IMG/VR virus record: IMGVR_UViG_3300030673_000004
Coordinates: 124,001 to 188,000 of that record
DNA: 64,000 nt
Strand: one strand, 5' to 3'
From: a virus
Shown: one piece after another, positions 54,963-62,290 of the stretch
How the letters are laid out: each line of letters starts with the position of its first letter
Numbering within the stretch: position 1 is the first letter of the stretch
Translations under genes and position numbers: made by a program
Notes under the pieces: generated by a model
Told to the model about the DNA's origin: nothing
Seen by the model: only the letters and a program-made list of their open reading frames with translations
Databases searched by the model: none

Positions 54963-57107
54963 ATGGCTGCACGAAAGAAATCAGCTACCAGAATAGTAAG
55001 TTCTGAGTTTGAAAATCTACGGGCTTATTCGCAAGCAGAAGCTGTCGGAAGTGATTTTGATCCGGATGATTTGGTTACCCAAGCAATCAGTGCTGATCTA
55101 GACTCATCTGTATTTGAAGCTTTGGATGAGCGAGAGATACCAAGAGCACGAAATGTATTTGAGTTTTGTACGGGTCGTCAGTTTATGAATTCGACACCAT
55201 TCCCTCGTCAGATTCAGATACTTACTCATTTATTTGGTGATGCCTGTTATGACTGTAGTGATCAAGATCTGTTGTATGATATGTATGATCAGGATCTTGG
55301 AGAGATTCAAGATAGGATTCAATTTTTGGATCACGGTAGATGCCCTAAGTGCGGGAAAACTAGATTAGACTTCTATAAGTCTAATGACTGGAAATTTCCA
55401 CAAGCTGCTGCTCTACTGTGCGGTCAGCGTTCAGGCAAAAACGTAGCTCTTGTATTTGCTGCACATTATCAAAATCATCGTTACTTAACACTAGAGCGTA
55501 ATGGTTATCGTGTATCTCCATCCAAGTTTTTTGGTTTAACTCCGACATTCCTTCGTATGAGTTTTACAGCTATCACTTTGGAACAGGCTACGCAGAATAT
55601 CTGGGAGCAGTTCATTGCGAACCGTAATGAATCTCCATGGTATCGTGAATATCATGATTTTCTACGAGATGCTGGTAAGCGTATGGGTATTGAGTTGTTT
55701 ACGTCTAATGCTACGTATACAACATACCACCATAAAAACTTAGGTATCTCTTGTGCTGTTCCTGATTGTCGTAAGTTACGTGGGCGCACACGGTATTTTA
55801 CATCAGTCGATGAGATTGGCTGGTTTGACTCTAAAATTGATGTAACTCAGGCTAAGAAACTGGGTGATGCCGAAGAAGTTTGGCAGTCTTTGAATAATAG
55901 TTTAGCTACTATTCGTAATGCTGCTACAAAGTTATTTGAGGGTGGTGAGTATGATACCCCTATGGGTATTGCATTTGATATCAGTAGTCCTTCTGACATT
56001 AATGATGTCATGTGTCGTACTATTCGTAAATCTCGTAATGAACCACGTATTTTCACAGGTCACTGGGCTACATGGGAGTTCAATCCCAACTACAGTAGAG
56101 ACTCCGAGTTTATTAGACTAGAGTTTGCAAAGAACTATGACAATGCCCTGCGTGATTACGGTGCTATACCACCAGTAGCCGATTCACCCTGGATGCCCGA
56201 CCCAAAACCCATTATTGCTTGTGTTCGAACGAAATCCGACAAGCCTGTTATTTCTGTGAAGAAAGAAATATCCACTGATAACTTTGGTCAAACATCTGTT
56301 TGGTATTCATTAAACAAAGCGTTTGATCCGTATACTCCTAGAATCATGTCTTTTGACTACGGTCTTAACAATAACGGTTTTGGTTGTATTCTTGCATCGG
56401 CTACACCTGCAGGGGAGTTAAAGATAGACCATTGTATGTATCTGAAACCTGAGAAGGATCAGCAGATTAATTTAGGTAAGATGTTTAGAGATTTCATTTT
56501 GCCTTTAGCTACACAGACAACGACTGCTTTAGTGGCCTTTGACCAATGGAATTCTATTGGTGACGTGCAAGAATTACGCGATGCTAATATCGAGGCGCAT
56601 AAGTACTCATTGAAGCCCTTAGACTTTATTCAAATCAAACAAGATATCATGAACATGAAAGTAAGCTTACCTCCATCAGAGGTGAGTTTGGACGTATTTG
56701 TGAACAGATCAACAGAAGATGATCTTGTAGAACAGTCGTTTTTGAAGAATAATTTCGCATTAATCCTGCAGATCATGACAGTGCGTGATATTTCTGGCAA
56801 GTTACTAAAACCAAAGTATGGTGATGATGACCTATTCCGTGCCTTCTGCTTGGCTGTTCACTTTTATCAAGACCCCCGTGTTTTGCAAAAGTTACGCAAC
56901 GCTGGTCTGGGCTCAGGAAGACTCGGTGGCGCTGGTGTTGCTGTGCTTGGGTGTTTCTCTGGTGCAAGCACTAACCCTATAGAAGCGTACCAACGGTATC
57001 TAGATAGAGGAAATCCTAACACAGCTAAGTCTAGAATTACATCCGCAGGCTACTCAACACCTAGGAAGTTGAGCTTGTTTGCTGATGATAATGGTCCCGG
57101 TTATTAA
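54963..57107 (+). CDS. terL: Large terminase subunit (TerL), 714 aa
   Basis: DNA-packaging motor and headful/cos nuclease. ATPase half: FPRQIQIL near residue 79, an inserted four-Cys zinc element (CYDC ... CPKCGK, ~93-133), Walker A CGQRSGKN (153-160), and Walker B with D283-E284 (FTSVDEIGWF). Nuclease half: acidic motifs in IMSFDYGLNN (~460), ALVAFDQWNS (~525) and KYGDDDLFRA (~618). The zinc insert is not seen in the classical lambda or T4 enzymes. A GGAG ribosome site follows an AT-rich inverted repeat. The small subunit and portal are not in this window. Confidence 0.9.
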   Translation: MAARKKSATRIVSSEFENLRAYSQAEAVGSDFDPDDLVTQAISADLDSSVFEALDEREIPRARNVFEFCTGRQFMNSTPFPRQIQILTHLFGDACYDCSDQDLLYDMYDQDLGEIQDRIQFLDHGRCPKCGKTRLDFYKSNDWKFPQAAALLCGQRSGKNVALVFAAHYQNHRYLTLERNGYRVSPSKFFGLTPTFLRMSFTAITLEQATQNIWEQFIANRNESPWYREYHDFLRDAGKRMGIELFTSNATYTTYHHKNLGISCAVPDCRKLRGRTRYFTSVDEIGWFDSKIDVTQAKKLGDAEEVWQSLNNSLATIRNAATKLFEGGEYDTPMGIAFDISSPSDINDVMCRTIRKSRNEPRIFTGHWATWEFNPNYSRDSEFIRLEFAKNYDNALRDYGAIPPVADSPWMPDPKPIIACVRTKSDKPVISVKKEISTDNFGQTSVWYSLNKAFDPYTPRIMSFDYGLNNNGFGCILASATPAGELKIDHCMYLKPEKDQQINLGKMFRDFILPLATQTTTALVAFDQWNSIGDVQELRDANIEAHKYSLKPLDFIQIKQDIMNMKVSLPPSEVSLDVFVNRSTEDDLVEQSFLKNNFALILQIMTVRDISGKLLKPKYGDDDLFRAFCLAVHFYQDPRVLQKLRNAGLGSGRLGGAGVAVLGCFSGASTNPIEAYQRYLDRGNPNTAKSRITSAGYSTPRKLSLFADDNGPGY

Positions 57108-57113
57108 AACTAG

Positions 57114-57142
57114 TTGACAAATTTACATAAATAATGTAAATT
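57114..57142 (+). promoter_or_regulatory. Sigma70-type promoter with dyad; leaderless start
   Basis: TTGACA (57114-57119), 17 bp, TAAATT (57137-57142), with an extended dyad TTTACAT-N5-ATGTAAA. The next ATG (57149) begins 6 nt after the -10. Confidence 0.85.
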
Positions 57143-57148
57143 TGACTC

Positions 57149-57424
57149 ATGGTTTACTCCTGTACGACTTGGGTCTGTTTTGACTGCATGACCGTAGCTC
57201 GCAGGCGCTGCCAGGGTAGCGGTGCTGTGTGCCCCACTTGTCATAAGAGCATGGTTTCTTTAGGTACACGTTGGCGTGTTCCGAAGAGATCTCGTATGTC
57301 TTGGAAAAAGTTTCAGGAAATGCTTTTCGGCGTGTCCCTTTTATTAAGGAACGCTATTAAGGAACGCTATCATGAAACACTTGGTAGGTTATTAAATACA
57401 AAGGAGATCACAACTAATGGTTAA
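57149..57424 (+). CDS. Zinc-ribbon small protein with leaderless start, 91 aa
   Basis: Residues ~9-33 hold C-F-D-C, an Arg-rich linker and C-P-T-C, a four-Cys zinc ribbon, followed by basic GTRWRVPKR and a helical C-terminus. Small zinc-ribbon proteins with a GTRWRVPK-like ending occur in other phages but have no firm function; a nucleic acid or RNA polymerase-binding role would fit. No ribosome site; the ATG coincides with the predicted transcription start. Overlaps the next gene by 8 nt. Confidence 0.72.
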   Translation: MVYSCTTWVCFDCMTVARRRCQGSGAVCPTCHKSMVSLGTRWRVPKRSRMSWKKFQEMLFGVSLLLRNAIKERYHETLGRLLNTKEITTNG

Positions 57425-57854
57425 AAATAATCTTCCGGACTTGCTTCTTTCTATGCAGAAGGATCACGTTCCTTTCTATAAACTGCTCCAGACAATGATT
57501 ACTCTCAGTAAGGTTATCTTTAGGGGTGTCCCTGTGCATGGACAGGCCATCTGGCTGGCAGCTCTGATTGAACAGGCTACTGCGGGTACTGTATCGGCTG
57601 ACGCATGGAGTATCCAGCTAGTAGAAAGAAATCTGTTCCTCTTGAATTTTCTTCCGAAGACATCTTTGGGTACGTTTACCATTTCTCTTGTGGTTGTATC
57701 CTCTTTGGACAACCCTGGGATGTTTCTCAATGTTGAGAATGTGAACAGTCCAGAAGAGTCAACATTAACTTTGATCTCAGACTGGCACTCTTCTTTGGAT
57801 CAGATTCTGTTTTCTTTTCTACGTACTCGAAGTGATATAGAGGAACTTGTCTGA
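57417..57854 (+). CDS. Hypothetical protein, 145 aa
   Basis: Overlaps the zinc-ribbon gene and has AAGGAGA before the ATG. Hydrophobic helical middle (LLQTMITLSKVIFRGVPVHGQAIWLAAL), then strand-rich (GTFTISLVVVSSLD). Probably cytosolic. No motif. Likely co-transcribed from the 57114 promoter as an early accessory gene. Confidence 0.6.
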   Translation: MVKNNLPDLLLSMQKDHVPFYKLLQTMITLSKVIFRGVPVHGQAIWLAALIEQATAGTVSADAWSIQLVERNLFLLNFLPKTSLGTFTISLVVVSSLDNPGMFLNVENVNSPEESTLTLISDWHSSLDQILFSFLRTRSDIEELV

Positions 57855-57881
57855 TGTCTACTGCAACTGGGGAGTAGCTAT

Positions 57882-58361
57882 ATGAAAAAAATAACATCTG
57901 TAGATGTTCTGGCGTCCTTTCATGTTGGTGGTGATGTAGCTGATCCTGATATGGATAGGCTGCTGGAGAGCATCATGGGACCTATGTGTGTTCCTAAGGA
58001 TACGCATGATCCATACCTCCTAGCTATGATTAAGGTTCCCTGCGGTTCTAACGGACCCCTTCAATGGGATATCGTTTTAGAGCCGTATAACGCTAAATTT
58101 TACATTGGTGTGATCACTGTTTGGGGGCAGTTGCGCGACTGCTCTCAGGAGATTCTTGGTGAGTGGTTTAAGAATACTTTGACAGAATTAAGTGCTCATG
58201 GTCTTGTATTCAATGCTGTCTGCTCTGTGACGCTTAAGTCTAGCGAACCGTCTACGGGTGGTGTTATATTCAATGCTGTTTGCTCTACTACTGGATTCGC
58301 AAAACCTCATATAGTCACATCCATATGGTTGGATGATGCGGGAGATACTAATGCTGCTTGA
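57882..58361 (+). CDS. Hypothetical protein with internal 20-residue duplication, 159 aa
   Basis: GGGGAG before the ATG. Mixed alpha/beta; near the C-terminus the segment VFNAVCSVTLKSSEPSTGG is followed by IFNAVCSTTGF, a duplication of a 20-residue unit visible also in DNA (58208-58286). The last 11 nt overlap the start of the ADP-ribosylglycohydrolase gene, so the two are coupled. No family recognised. Confidence 0.6.
   Translation: MKKITSVDVLASFHVGGDVADPDMDRLLESIMGPMCVPKDTHDPYLLAMIKVPCGSNGPLQWDIVLEPYNAKFYIGVITVWGQLRDCSQEILGEWFKNTLTELSAHGLVFNAVCSVTLKSSEPSTGGVIFNAVCSTTGFAKPHIVTSIWLDDAGDTNAA
58208..58286 (+). repeat. Direct repeat pair, 60-bp period
   Basis: The 19-bp unit ATTCAATGCTGTCTGCTCT at 58208-58226 recurs at 58268-58286 with one change (C to T). 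It is in frame and duplicates 20 codons. Confidence 0.85.
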
Positions 58362-59229
58362 CATTGCTATTGGCGACGCATACGGAGCAGGGTTTGAGTT
58401 TGCTCCCCAAGATGAAGTCAATCAGCTTAATACAGTAACTGAATACCGTAGGCACCATCTCGGCGGTGACCATGCTCTTCCTTTGGGCTGCTACACTGAT
58501 GATACCCAAATGTCTATCGCTGTTGCAGAGCTTTTGCTCACTGGTGGTCCGTACACGCGAGAAGCTTTTGCTGATGCTTTTGTAACTACATTTAGGCGTG
58601 ATCCCCGACGCGGGTATGCTGAACGCTTCTATGATTTATTGGTGACCTGTGAAAACGGTGCAGATCTGCTGTCTAGGATCCAACCTAACAGCATTCGTAA
58701 TGGTGCGTTAATGCGTTCTGTGCCTCTTGGGTTGCTTCATGATGCTGCTACTGTTTTGCGAGTTGCCGATATCCAGGCATCAGTTACACATGATACGTTC
58801 ATAGGGCGGCTATCATCTCAGGTTGTTGGTTTGATGTCTCACGCTCTGCTTCAGGGTGAGAAGATTGAGAGTCTACCAAAGATTGTTTGGAACGATCTTC
58901 ACTATGCTCTGGTACTGCGCAGTGCGGATGCCGGTCGTGTAGCCTGTGATGCTGAGCAGACCATCCAAGCAGTTTGGACAGCACTCTCTGGAAATCATAC
59001 GGCTGTAGACATGTTGAAGCAGGCTATTTCTTTCGGGGGTGATACTGATTCCGTTGCTGCTGTTGCCTTGGGGCTGGCATCTCTGACTGATGAAGTTGAG
59101 AGCTTCTATCCTACATTTTTGCTGACTGGGTTGGAAGCTAAAGCAGATAATCTAAATTTCGGTTTAGAGTTTCTCAATACCTTGGACATCAAACTGTTAT
59201 CCTTGAGGATTTTTCAGCATGAAATCTAA
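58351..59229 (+). CDS. ADP-ribosylglycohydrolase (DraG-like), 292 aa
   Basis: Removes ADP-ribose from a target, typically Arg or other acceptors. Magnesium-site motifs: GDAYGAGFEF (8-17), YTDDTQM with D50-D51, an NGALMRSVPLGL segment and the C-terminal FGGDTDSVAAV. These match the DraG family in order and spacing. The ATG at 58351 has GGGAG 5 nt upstream; earlier Met codons at 58333 and 58336 overlap the previous gene further. In a phage it may reverse ADP-ribosylation by a host toxin or defence enzyme, or undo its own modification of host proteins; no ADP-ribosyltransferase gene is in the window. Confidence 0.88.
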   Translation: MLLDIAIGDAYGAGFEFAPQDEVNQLNTVTEYRRHHLGGDHALPLGCYTDDTQMSIAVAELLLTGGPYTREAFADAFVTTFRRDPRRGYAERFYDLLVTCENGADLLSRIQPNSIRNGALMRSVPLGLLHDAATVLRVADIQASVTHDTFIGRLSSQVVGLMSHALLQGEKIESLPKIVWNDLHYALVLRSADAGRVACDAEQTIQAVWTALSGNHTAVDMLKQAISFGGDTDSVAAVALGLASLTDEVESFYPTFLLTGLEAKADNLNFGLEFLNTLDIKLLSLRIFQHEI

Positions 59230-59716
59230 TCATACTTTTGTGCTTTGCGCTGAGACCTATCGTACAAAAGAGCAGTCCTATGACGCAGATGACTACGTTG
59301 TAGATGGTATTAAGCTGGTCTATTTTCCATTTAGTGCCGGTGAGGTCAAAAATTTGCAGGAGTCCTCTGGTGGTGAAAATCGCACAGAGGTTCTCTCAAA
59401 GCTTTTGCAGTCAACATTGAAGTTGTTCACTGAGCAATTGAAAAATCCTCTTGCTGCATCCCAGATGGCAAAAACATTTCCGAGGTTTGATTCTCTTCGT
59501 CAGTCTGAGCACGGGTATTGGTACCACATTACTACGAACGCTGACTTGGCAAAGCGGCCCAAGGAATTTAATTCCAATGCTTTTACGGAGGAACAGCTCT
59601 TGGGTGTCTCCGAGGAAGAGAATGATCTGGAGAACGTTTCTTTCTACTTCAACAGTGATGGCGATTTAATTGAAGGTCCTCCGGATAAGTTTATGCTATC
59701 TTTGGGCGCTGCTTGA
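59219..59716 (+). CDS. Hypothetical protein, 165 aa
   Basis: Overlaps the glycohydrolase stop by 11 nt. The first half is beta-rich (HTFVLCAETYRTKEQSYDADDYVVDGIKLVYFPF), the second helical and acidic with EEENDLENVSFYFNSDGDL. No motif. Tight coupling to the glycohydrolase suggests related use, for example as a substrate adaptor, but this is only inference. Confidence 0.6.
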   Translation: MKSNHTFVLCAETYRTKEQSYDADDYVVDGIKLVYFPFSAGEVKNLQESSGGENRTEVLSKLLQSTLKLFTEQLKNPLAASQMAKTFPRFDSLRQSEHGYWYHITTNADLAKRPKEFNSNAFTEEQLLGVSEEENDLENVSFYFNSDGDLIEGPPDKFMLSLGAA

Positions 59717-59799
59717 CTTTAGGTGCCCACTACTTGGCATAGTAGATTTCTGGGACTACCTTAGGTTGGCCACCTCCTTTTTGATATGCTCTTGTGACG

Positions 59800-59844
59800 C
59801 TCCTAAGCATCTGTTGTCATGGAAGTGTGATTGGTGCTTAGGGG
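59800..59844 (+). ncRNA. Long-loop hairpin in a 152-bp gap (unassigned)
   Basis: CCTAAGCA (59802-59809) and TGCTTAGG (59835-59842) form an 8-bp perfect stem (10 bp with one G-T pair) around a 25-nt loop. The gap 59717-59868 otherwise holds no gene I can support. It could be a processing or regulatory structure; no U-tract follows directly, so it is not a normal terminator. Confidence 0.3.
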
Positions 59845-59868
59845 CTATTTTCTAGAATAGGTAACTTA

Positions 59869-60171
59869 ATGTTTTTCAAAAAGCTATTGGCTGCTCTCTG
59901 TAATGTACGCTTTACCCAAGAGCCTCTAGATACTTTTACTTTTGTATTGTATCTGTCGCCTGAAGATAGGGCTTTGTGGCCCAAAGCTTTAGCTGATCTG
60001 AATGATCTGCTAGTTTTAACAGGCACGAAATCTTCGGAACCTCATCTTGGTATTGCGTGCCGTTTGGATCCTTGGTGCAATAGCATTTCTGGTAAATGTA
60101 CTCACGAGTTATTGTATCAGGTTGTGTCCTGGTCTTTTGAACATGGTTTTCACATAAACACGGCAATTTAG
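59869..60171 (+). CDS. Hypothetical protein, 100 aa
   Basis: Helical N-terminus (FFKKLLAALCNVRFTQEPLD), then alpha/beta with two Cys-containing segments (GIACRLDPWCNSISGKCTHEL) that could bind a metal. Weak ribosome site (TAGG). Starts after the long-loop hairpin. Not recognised; probable accessory gene. Confidence 0.5.
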   Translation: MFFKKLLAALCNVRFTQEPLDTFTFVLYLSPEDRALWPKALADLNDLLVLTGTKSSEPHLGIACRLDPWCNSISGKCTHELLYQVVSWSFEHGFHINTAI

Positions 60172-60173
60172 CT

Positions 60174-60323
60174 ATGTCATCAATTGAAATACAGTTAGAG
60201 ATCGCTAATTCAACTATAGCCGCACTCAAATCTGTTATTGCTGATCTGCAGCGGGAGATTGTTGGGTTGCGTAGTTCTAACGTTCCTACTGATGTATTAC
60301 CTATAATACACCAGCAGGGCTAA
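60174..60323 (+). CDS. Coiled-coil micro-protein, 49 aa
   Basis: The ATG starts 2 nt after the previous stop. Residues 3-36 form a heptad-patterned helix (IEIQLEIANSTIAALKSVIA, then LQREIVGLR), a likely dimeric coiled coil, and the end is short and polar. No clear ribosome site, so translation would be coupled. Its regular heptads make a real product more likely than chance. Confidence 0.5.
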   Translation: MSSIEIQLEIANSTIAALKSVIADLQREIVGLRSSNVPTDVLPIIHQQG

Positions 60324-60364
60324 GGTAGAAAGTATGTTAATTTTTACTTGGAGGAAATACTCGT

Positions 60365-60697
60365 ATGTCTAAGTTGTTTTCTTTCTTTGCGTTTTGTCTG
60401 CTCTTAAGTCTTGGTGGCTGTTTCGGTTACGGATTTAAGGTTTCAGGCCAGGTATCTTTTCAGGAGGTCTATCGTGTAAACTACTATAGTCCTTTGTTAG
60501 GGGATGATTTTATTACCATAGACTTCTGTGGTCCCTTGAATCGTTCTGTCATTTCAGCAAAAGATCTTGAGCTTATCAAAGCTGGTCCTTGTACTGTTAC
60601 TTCCGCGAATAGAAGGCTTGCTTCTATATTTCAACCAGATGATACTATTGTTAGCGTGATACCCGTTACGTCGAGGGACGTTCCAAATGCCAGATAA
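60365..60697 (+). CDS. Lipoprotein, 110 aa
   Basis: Signal peptide with lipobox: MSKLFSFFAFCLLLSLGGC, the Cys at residue 19 being the expected lipidation site. The mature part is beta-rich with two further Cys (DFCGP ... GPCTV) that may form a disulfide. GGAGG lies 11 nt before the ATG. Phage lipoproteins of this size are often superinfection-exclusion proteins that block receptor or DNA entry in the periplasm, or outer-membrane spanins; there is no Pro-rich stretch typical of the latter. Overlaps the next gene by 11 nt. Confidence 0.72.
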   Translation: MSKLFSFFAFCLLLSLGGCFGYGFKVSGQVSFQEVYRVNYYSPLLGDDFITIDFCGPLNRSVISAKDLELIKAGPCTVTSANRRLASIFQPDDTIVSVIPVTSRDVPNAR

Positions 60698-61520
60698 GTC
60701 CATTGAAGGTTGTTTTAAGCGTCTTTCTCGTGCTTTAGGTGATGAGAATCTCGCATCAGATCTTGATACCATTAAGCAACATGTTGAGCTGCTTGAAGAG
60801 AAGAATATCTTTTCTGCATCTGATGACTTGGTCCGGGATATAGTTTCTTCTAAGAACTGGGACGAGGGCTTCCCTGGATCTGCCGCACAGCATTTCGGTG
60901 AGAATACTATAGCTCTTCTTGAGTTCCCCGGTGATACTGCATTTATTCGGGAACTTGACGAGAATTATGTTACTGTCAACTGTCGCATGGTTGATCCTGC
61001 TCGGGATCATCTTTTATCTTTTAAGGATACTAAGAATCAGTATTTAGATCGTACTGCTACGTTGCCTACGCTTCATTCAAAATACTATGTTGTTGCCCAT
61101 AATGCACCAGGTGTTGGGTGGGTTGGTGGTGAGTATCAACTACTTGAGGATACGTCATGTATTTATTTAGATGCAACAAAAGCTATTAGGTGCTGGGTAT
61201 TTCGTACATCCGGTACTAATAATGTGCTTCGTACCAGTTTGCTGCGGCAGATCTCGCGGCTAAAACATGAGCTAACTAATCTGCAGGAGAGTTCCCGGAT
61301 AAAGAATCTGGAGCTTGATGCCCTTCACCATGTTTGGTGTACTGGCTTGTGTTCTGGTGGTCAGCATAGGCATACCCCAAATGATTTGACTCCTGAGATG
61401 CTGCGATCTGCTATTTATCAAGTATCGGCTATGGTATCCCGTGGTCCTGCAGGAGAGCTTCGGAAGCAGTGGTATAAAACTTTAGCTGGTTGGAAGATTG
61501 AGGTTCAAAATGAAGATTAA
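60687..61520 (+). CDS. Hypothetical protein, 277 aa
   Basis: Not recognised. Residues 1-60 are helical, and ~60-190 are alpha/beta with several strands (ENTIALLEFPGDTAFIRELDENYVTVNCRM). A coiled segment at ~190-215 is followed by a C-terminal part with HHVWCTGLCSGGQHRHTP, whose Cys/His residues could bind metal. Coupled to the lipoprotein gene and to the next small gene. Ribosome site not obvious. Possibly cytosolic partner of the lipoprotein; inference. Confidence 0.55.
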   Translation: MPDKSIEGCFKRLSRALGDENLASDLDTIKQHVELLEEKNIFSASDDLVRDIVSSKNWDEGFPGSAAQHFGENTIALLEFPGDTAFIRELDENYVTVNCRMVDPARDHLLSFKDTKNQYLDRTATLPTLHSKYYVVAHNAPGVGWVGGEYQLLEDTSCIYLDATKAIRCWVFRTSGTNNVLRTSLLRQISRLKHELTNLQESSRIKNLELDALHHVWCTGLCSGGQHRHTPNDLTPEMLRSAIYQVSAMVSRGPAGELRKQWYKTLAGWKIEVQNED

Positions 61521-61704
61521 AACGCCTGATGGTATGGCAACATTGCTTGAAACATATTTACCTACACGTGAAGAGAAGCGTCCTTATGGTCTACCTCCTA
61601 TGGTTGTTCCAAGTGGCCCTGCTATGAGCCGTGTTCGCTTCTCTAGCGGTGAGGAGCGTGAGTACGCTGTAAAAGACTGCCAAGTACAGAAAGGCTTGCA
61701 GTGA
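61510..61704 (+). CDS. Hypothetical small protein, 64 aa
   Basis: ATG 61510 overlaps the previous stop by 11 nt. Basic, Pro-rich centre (REEKRPYGLPPMVVPSGPAMSRVRFSSGEEREYAV), likely a single small beta domain. No motif. Ends the compact operon before the AT-rich DenV segment. Confidence 0.5.
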   Translation: MKIKTPDGMATLLETYLPTREEKRPYGLPPMVVPSGPAMSRVRFSSGEEREYAVKDCQVQKGLQ

Positions 61705-61767
61705 TTTCATTAATACGGGAGAACTATGAATGAAAGTATGTATGTACACTTCTAATATGCTTAATTA

Positions 61768-62145
61768 ATGACTAGGATTAATGTAGGAATTAAGCCGAAG
61801 GAATTGCCCAATAAATTACTATTGGCGGAACATAGGGAAATAAAAAGAATTCCTAATATGGTTAGATCTGGTAGGACTAATATGCAAAATATCCCTACTA
61901 AGTTCACTTTAGGGACGGGCCATGTGAAATTCTTCTATAACAAGTTAGGGTACCTTAAGAAAAGGTATACTGAAATATATCTTGAATGCATTAGCAGATC
62001 ATTAAATGTCACATGCTATAATGATTCATTTGATGGAATATCTGACGAATTAATGAACGACTATGAAGAATCTTTGAATGATAGGAATATCTTATTAGCT
62101 AGGATTAATTCAAAAGGTTTTAAGTTACTAAACCAACAATGCTGA
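61768..62145 (+). CDS. denV: Pyrimidine-dimer DNA glycosylase, T4 DenV-like (125 aa)
   Basis: UV-damage repair glycosylase/AP lyase. T2 (the catalytic amine in T4 DenV after Met removal) is in MTRIN, followed by the AEHRE segment with E24 matching the catalytic Glu, and TLGTGHVKFFYNKLGYLKKR close to the T4 wording. It lacks the aromatic C-terminus (WYKYYG in T4) that contacts DNA, ending at ...NQQC, and is 125 rather than 138 residues. Codon use is AT-rich with many AGG/AGA Arg, unlike the neighbours, which mostly use CGT, so it looks acquired. The flanks (61705-61767, 62146-62255) are AT-rich and gene-poor; a 9-codon frame with a good ribosome site at 61726-61755 may be a remnant of a disrupted gene. 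Confidence 0.85.
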   Translation: MTRINVGIKPKELPNKLLLAEHREIKRIPNMVRSGRTNMQNIPTKFTLGTGHVKFFYNKLGYLKKRYTEIYLECISRSLNVTCYNDSFDGISDELMNDYEESLNDRNILLARINSKGFKLLNQQC

Positions 62146-62255
62146 AGTTTATGTTAGATGACACACTAGGTCCATCAAGGGAGTCTTGGACGGCATCTTA
62201 AGATATAGGAAGTAGATTTTCAACCCACTAATCTTTGAGACTTCTTGAAAGTACC

Positions 62256-62284
62256 TTGACAAATATACACAAGTAGTGTATATT
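62256..62284 (+). promoter_or_regulatory. Sigma70-type promoter with dyad; leaderless start
   Basis: TTGACA (62256-62261), 17 bp, TATATT (62279-62284), with dyad ATACA-N7-TGTAT. The gene's ATG at 62291 is 6 nt after the -10. Confidence 0.87.
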
Positions 62285-62290
62285 TTAAGT

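Noticed and set aside
59717-59868. tRNA gene in the gap
   Set aside because: The hairpin has no cloverleaf partners, no T-loop consensus and no acceptor stem.
2470-61755. Shared TATGTACACTT at 2470-2480 and 61741-61751 as a late promoter element
   Set aside because: An 11-base match is expected many times by chance in 64 kb; no common -10 or spacing supports it.
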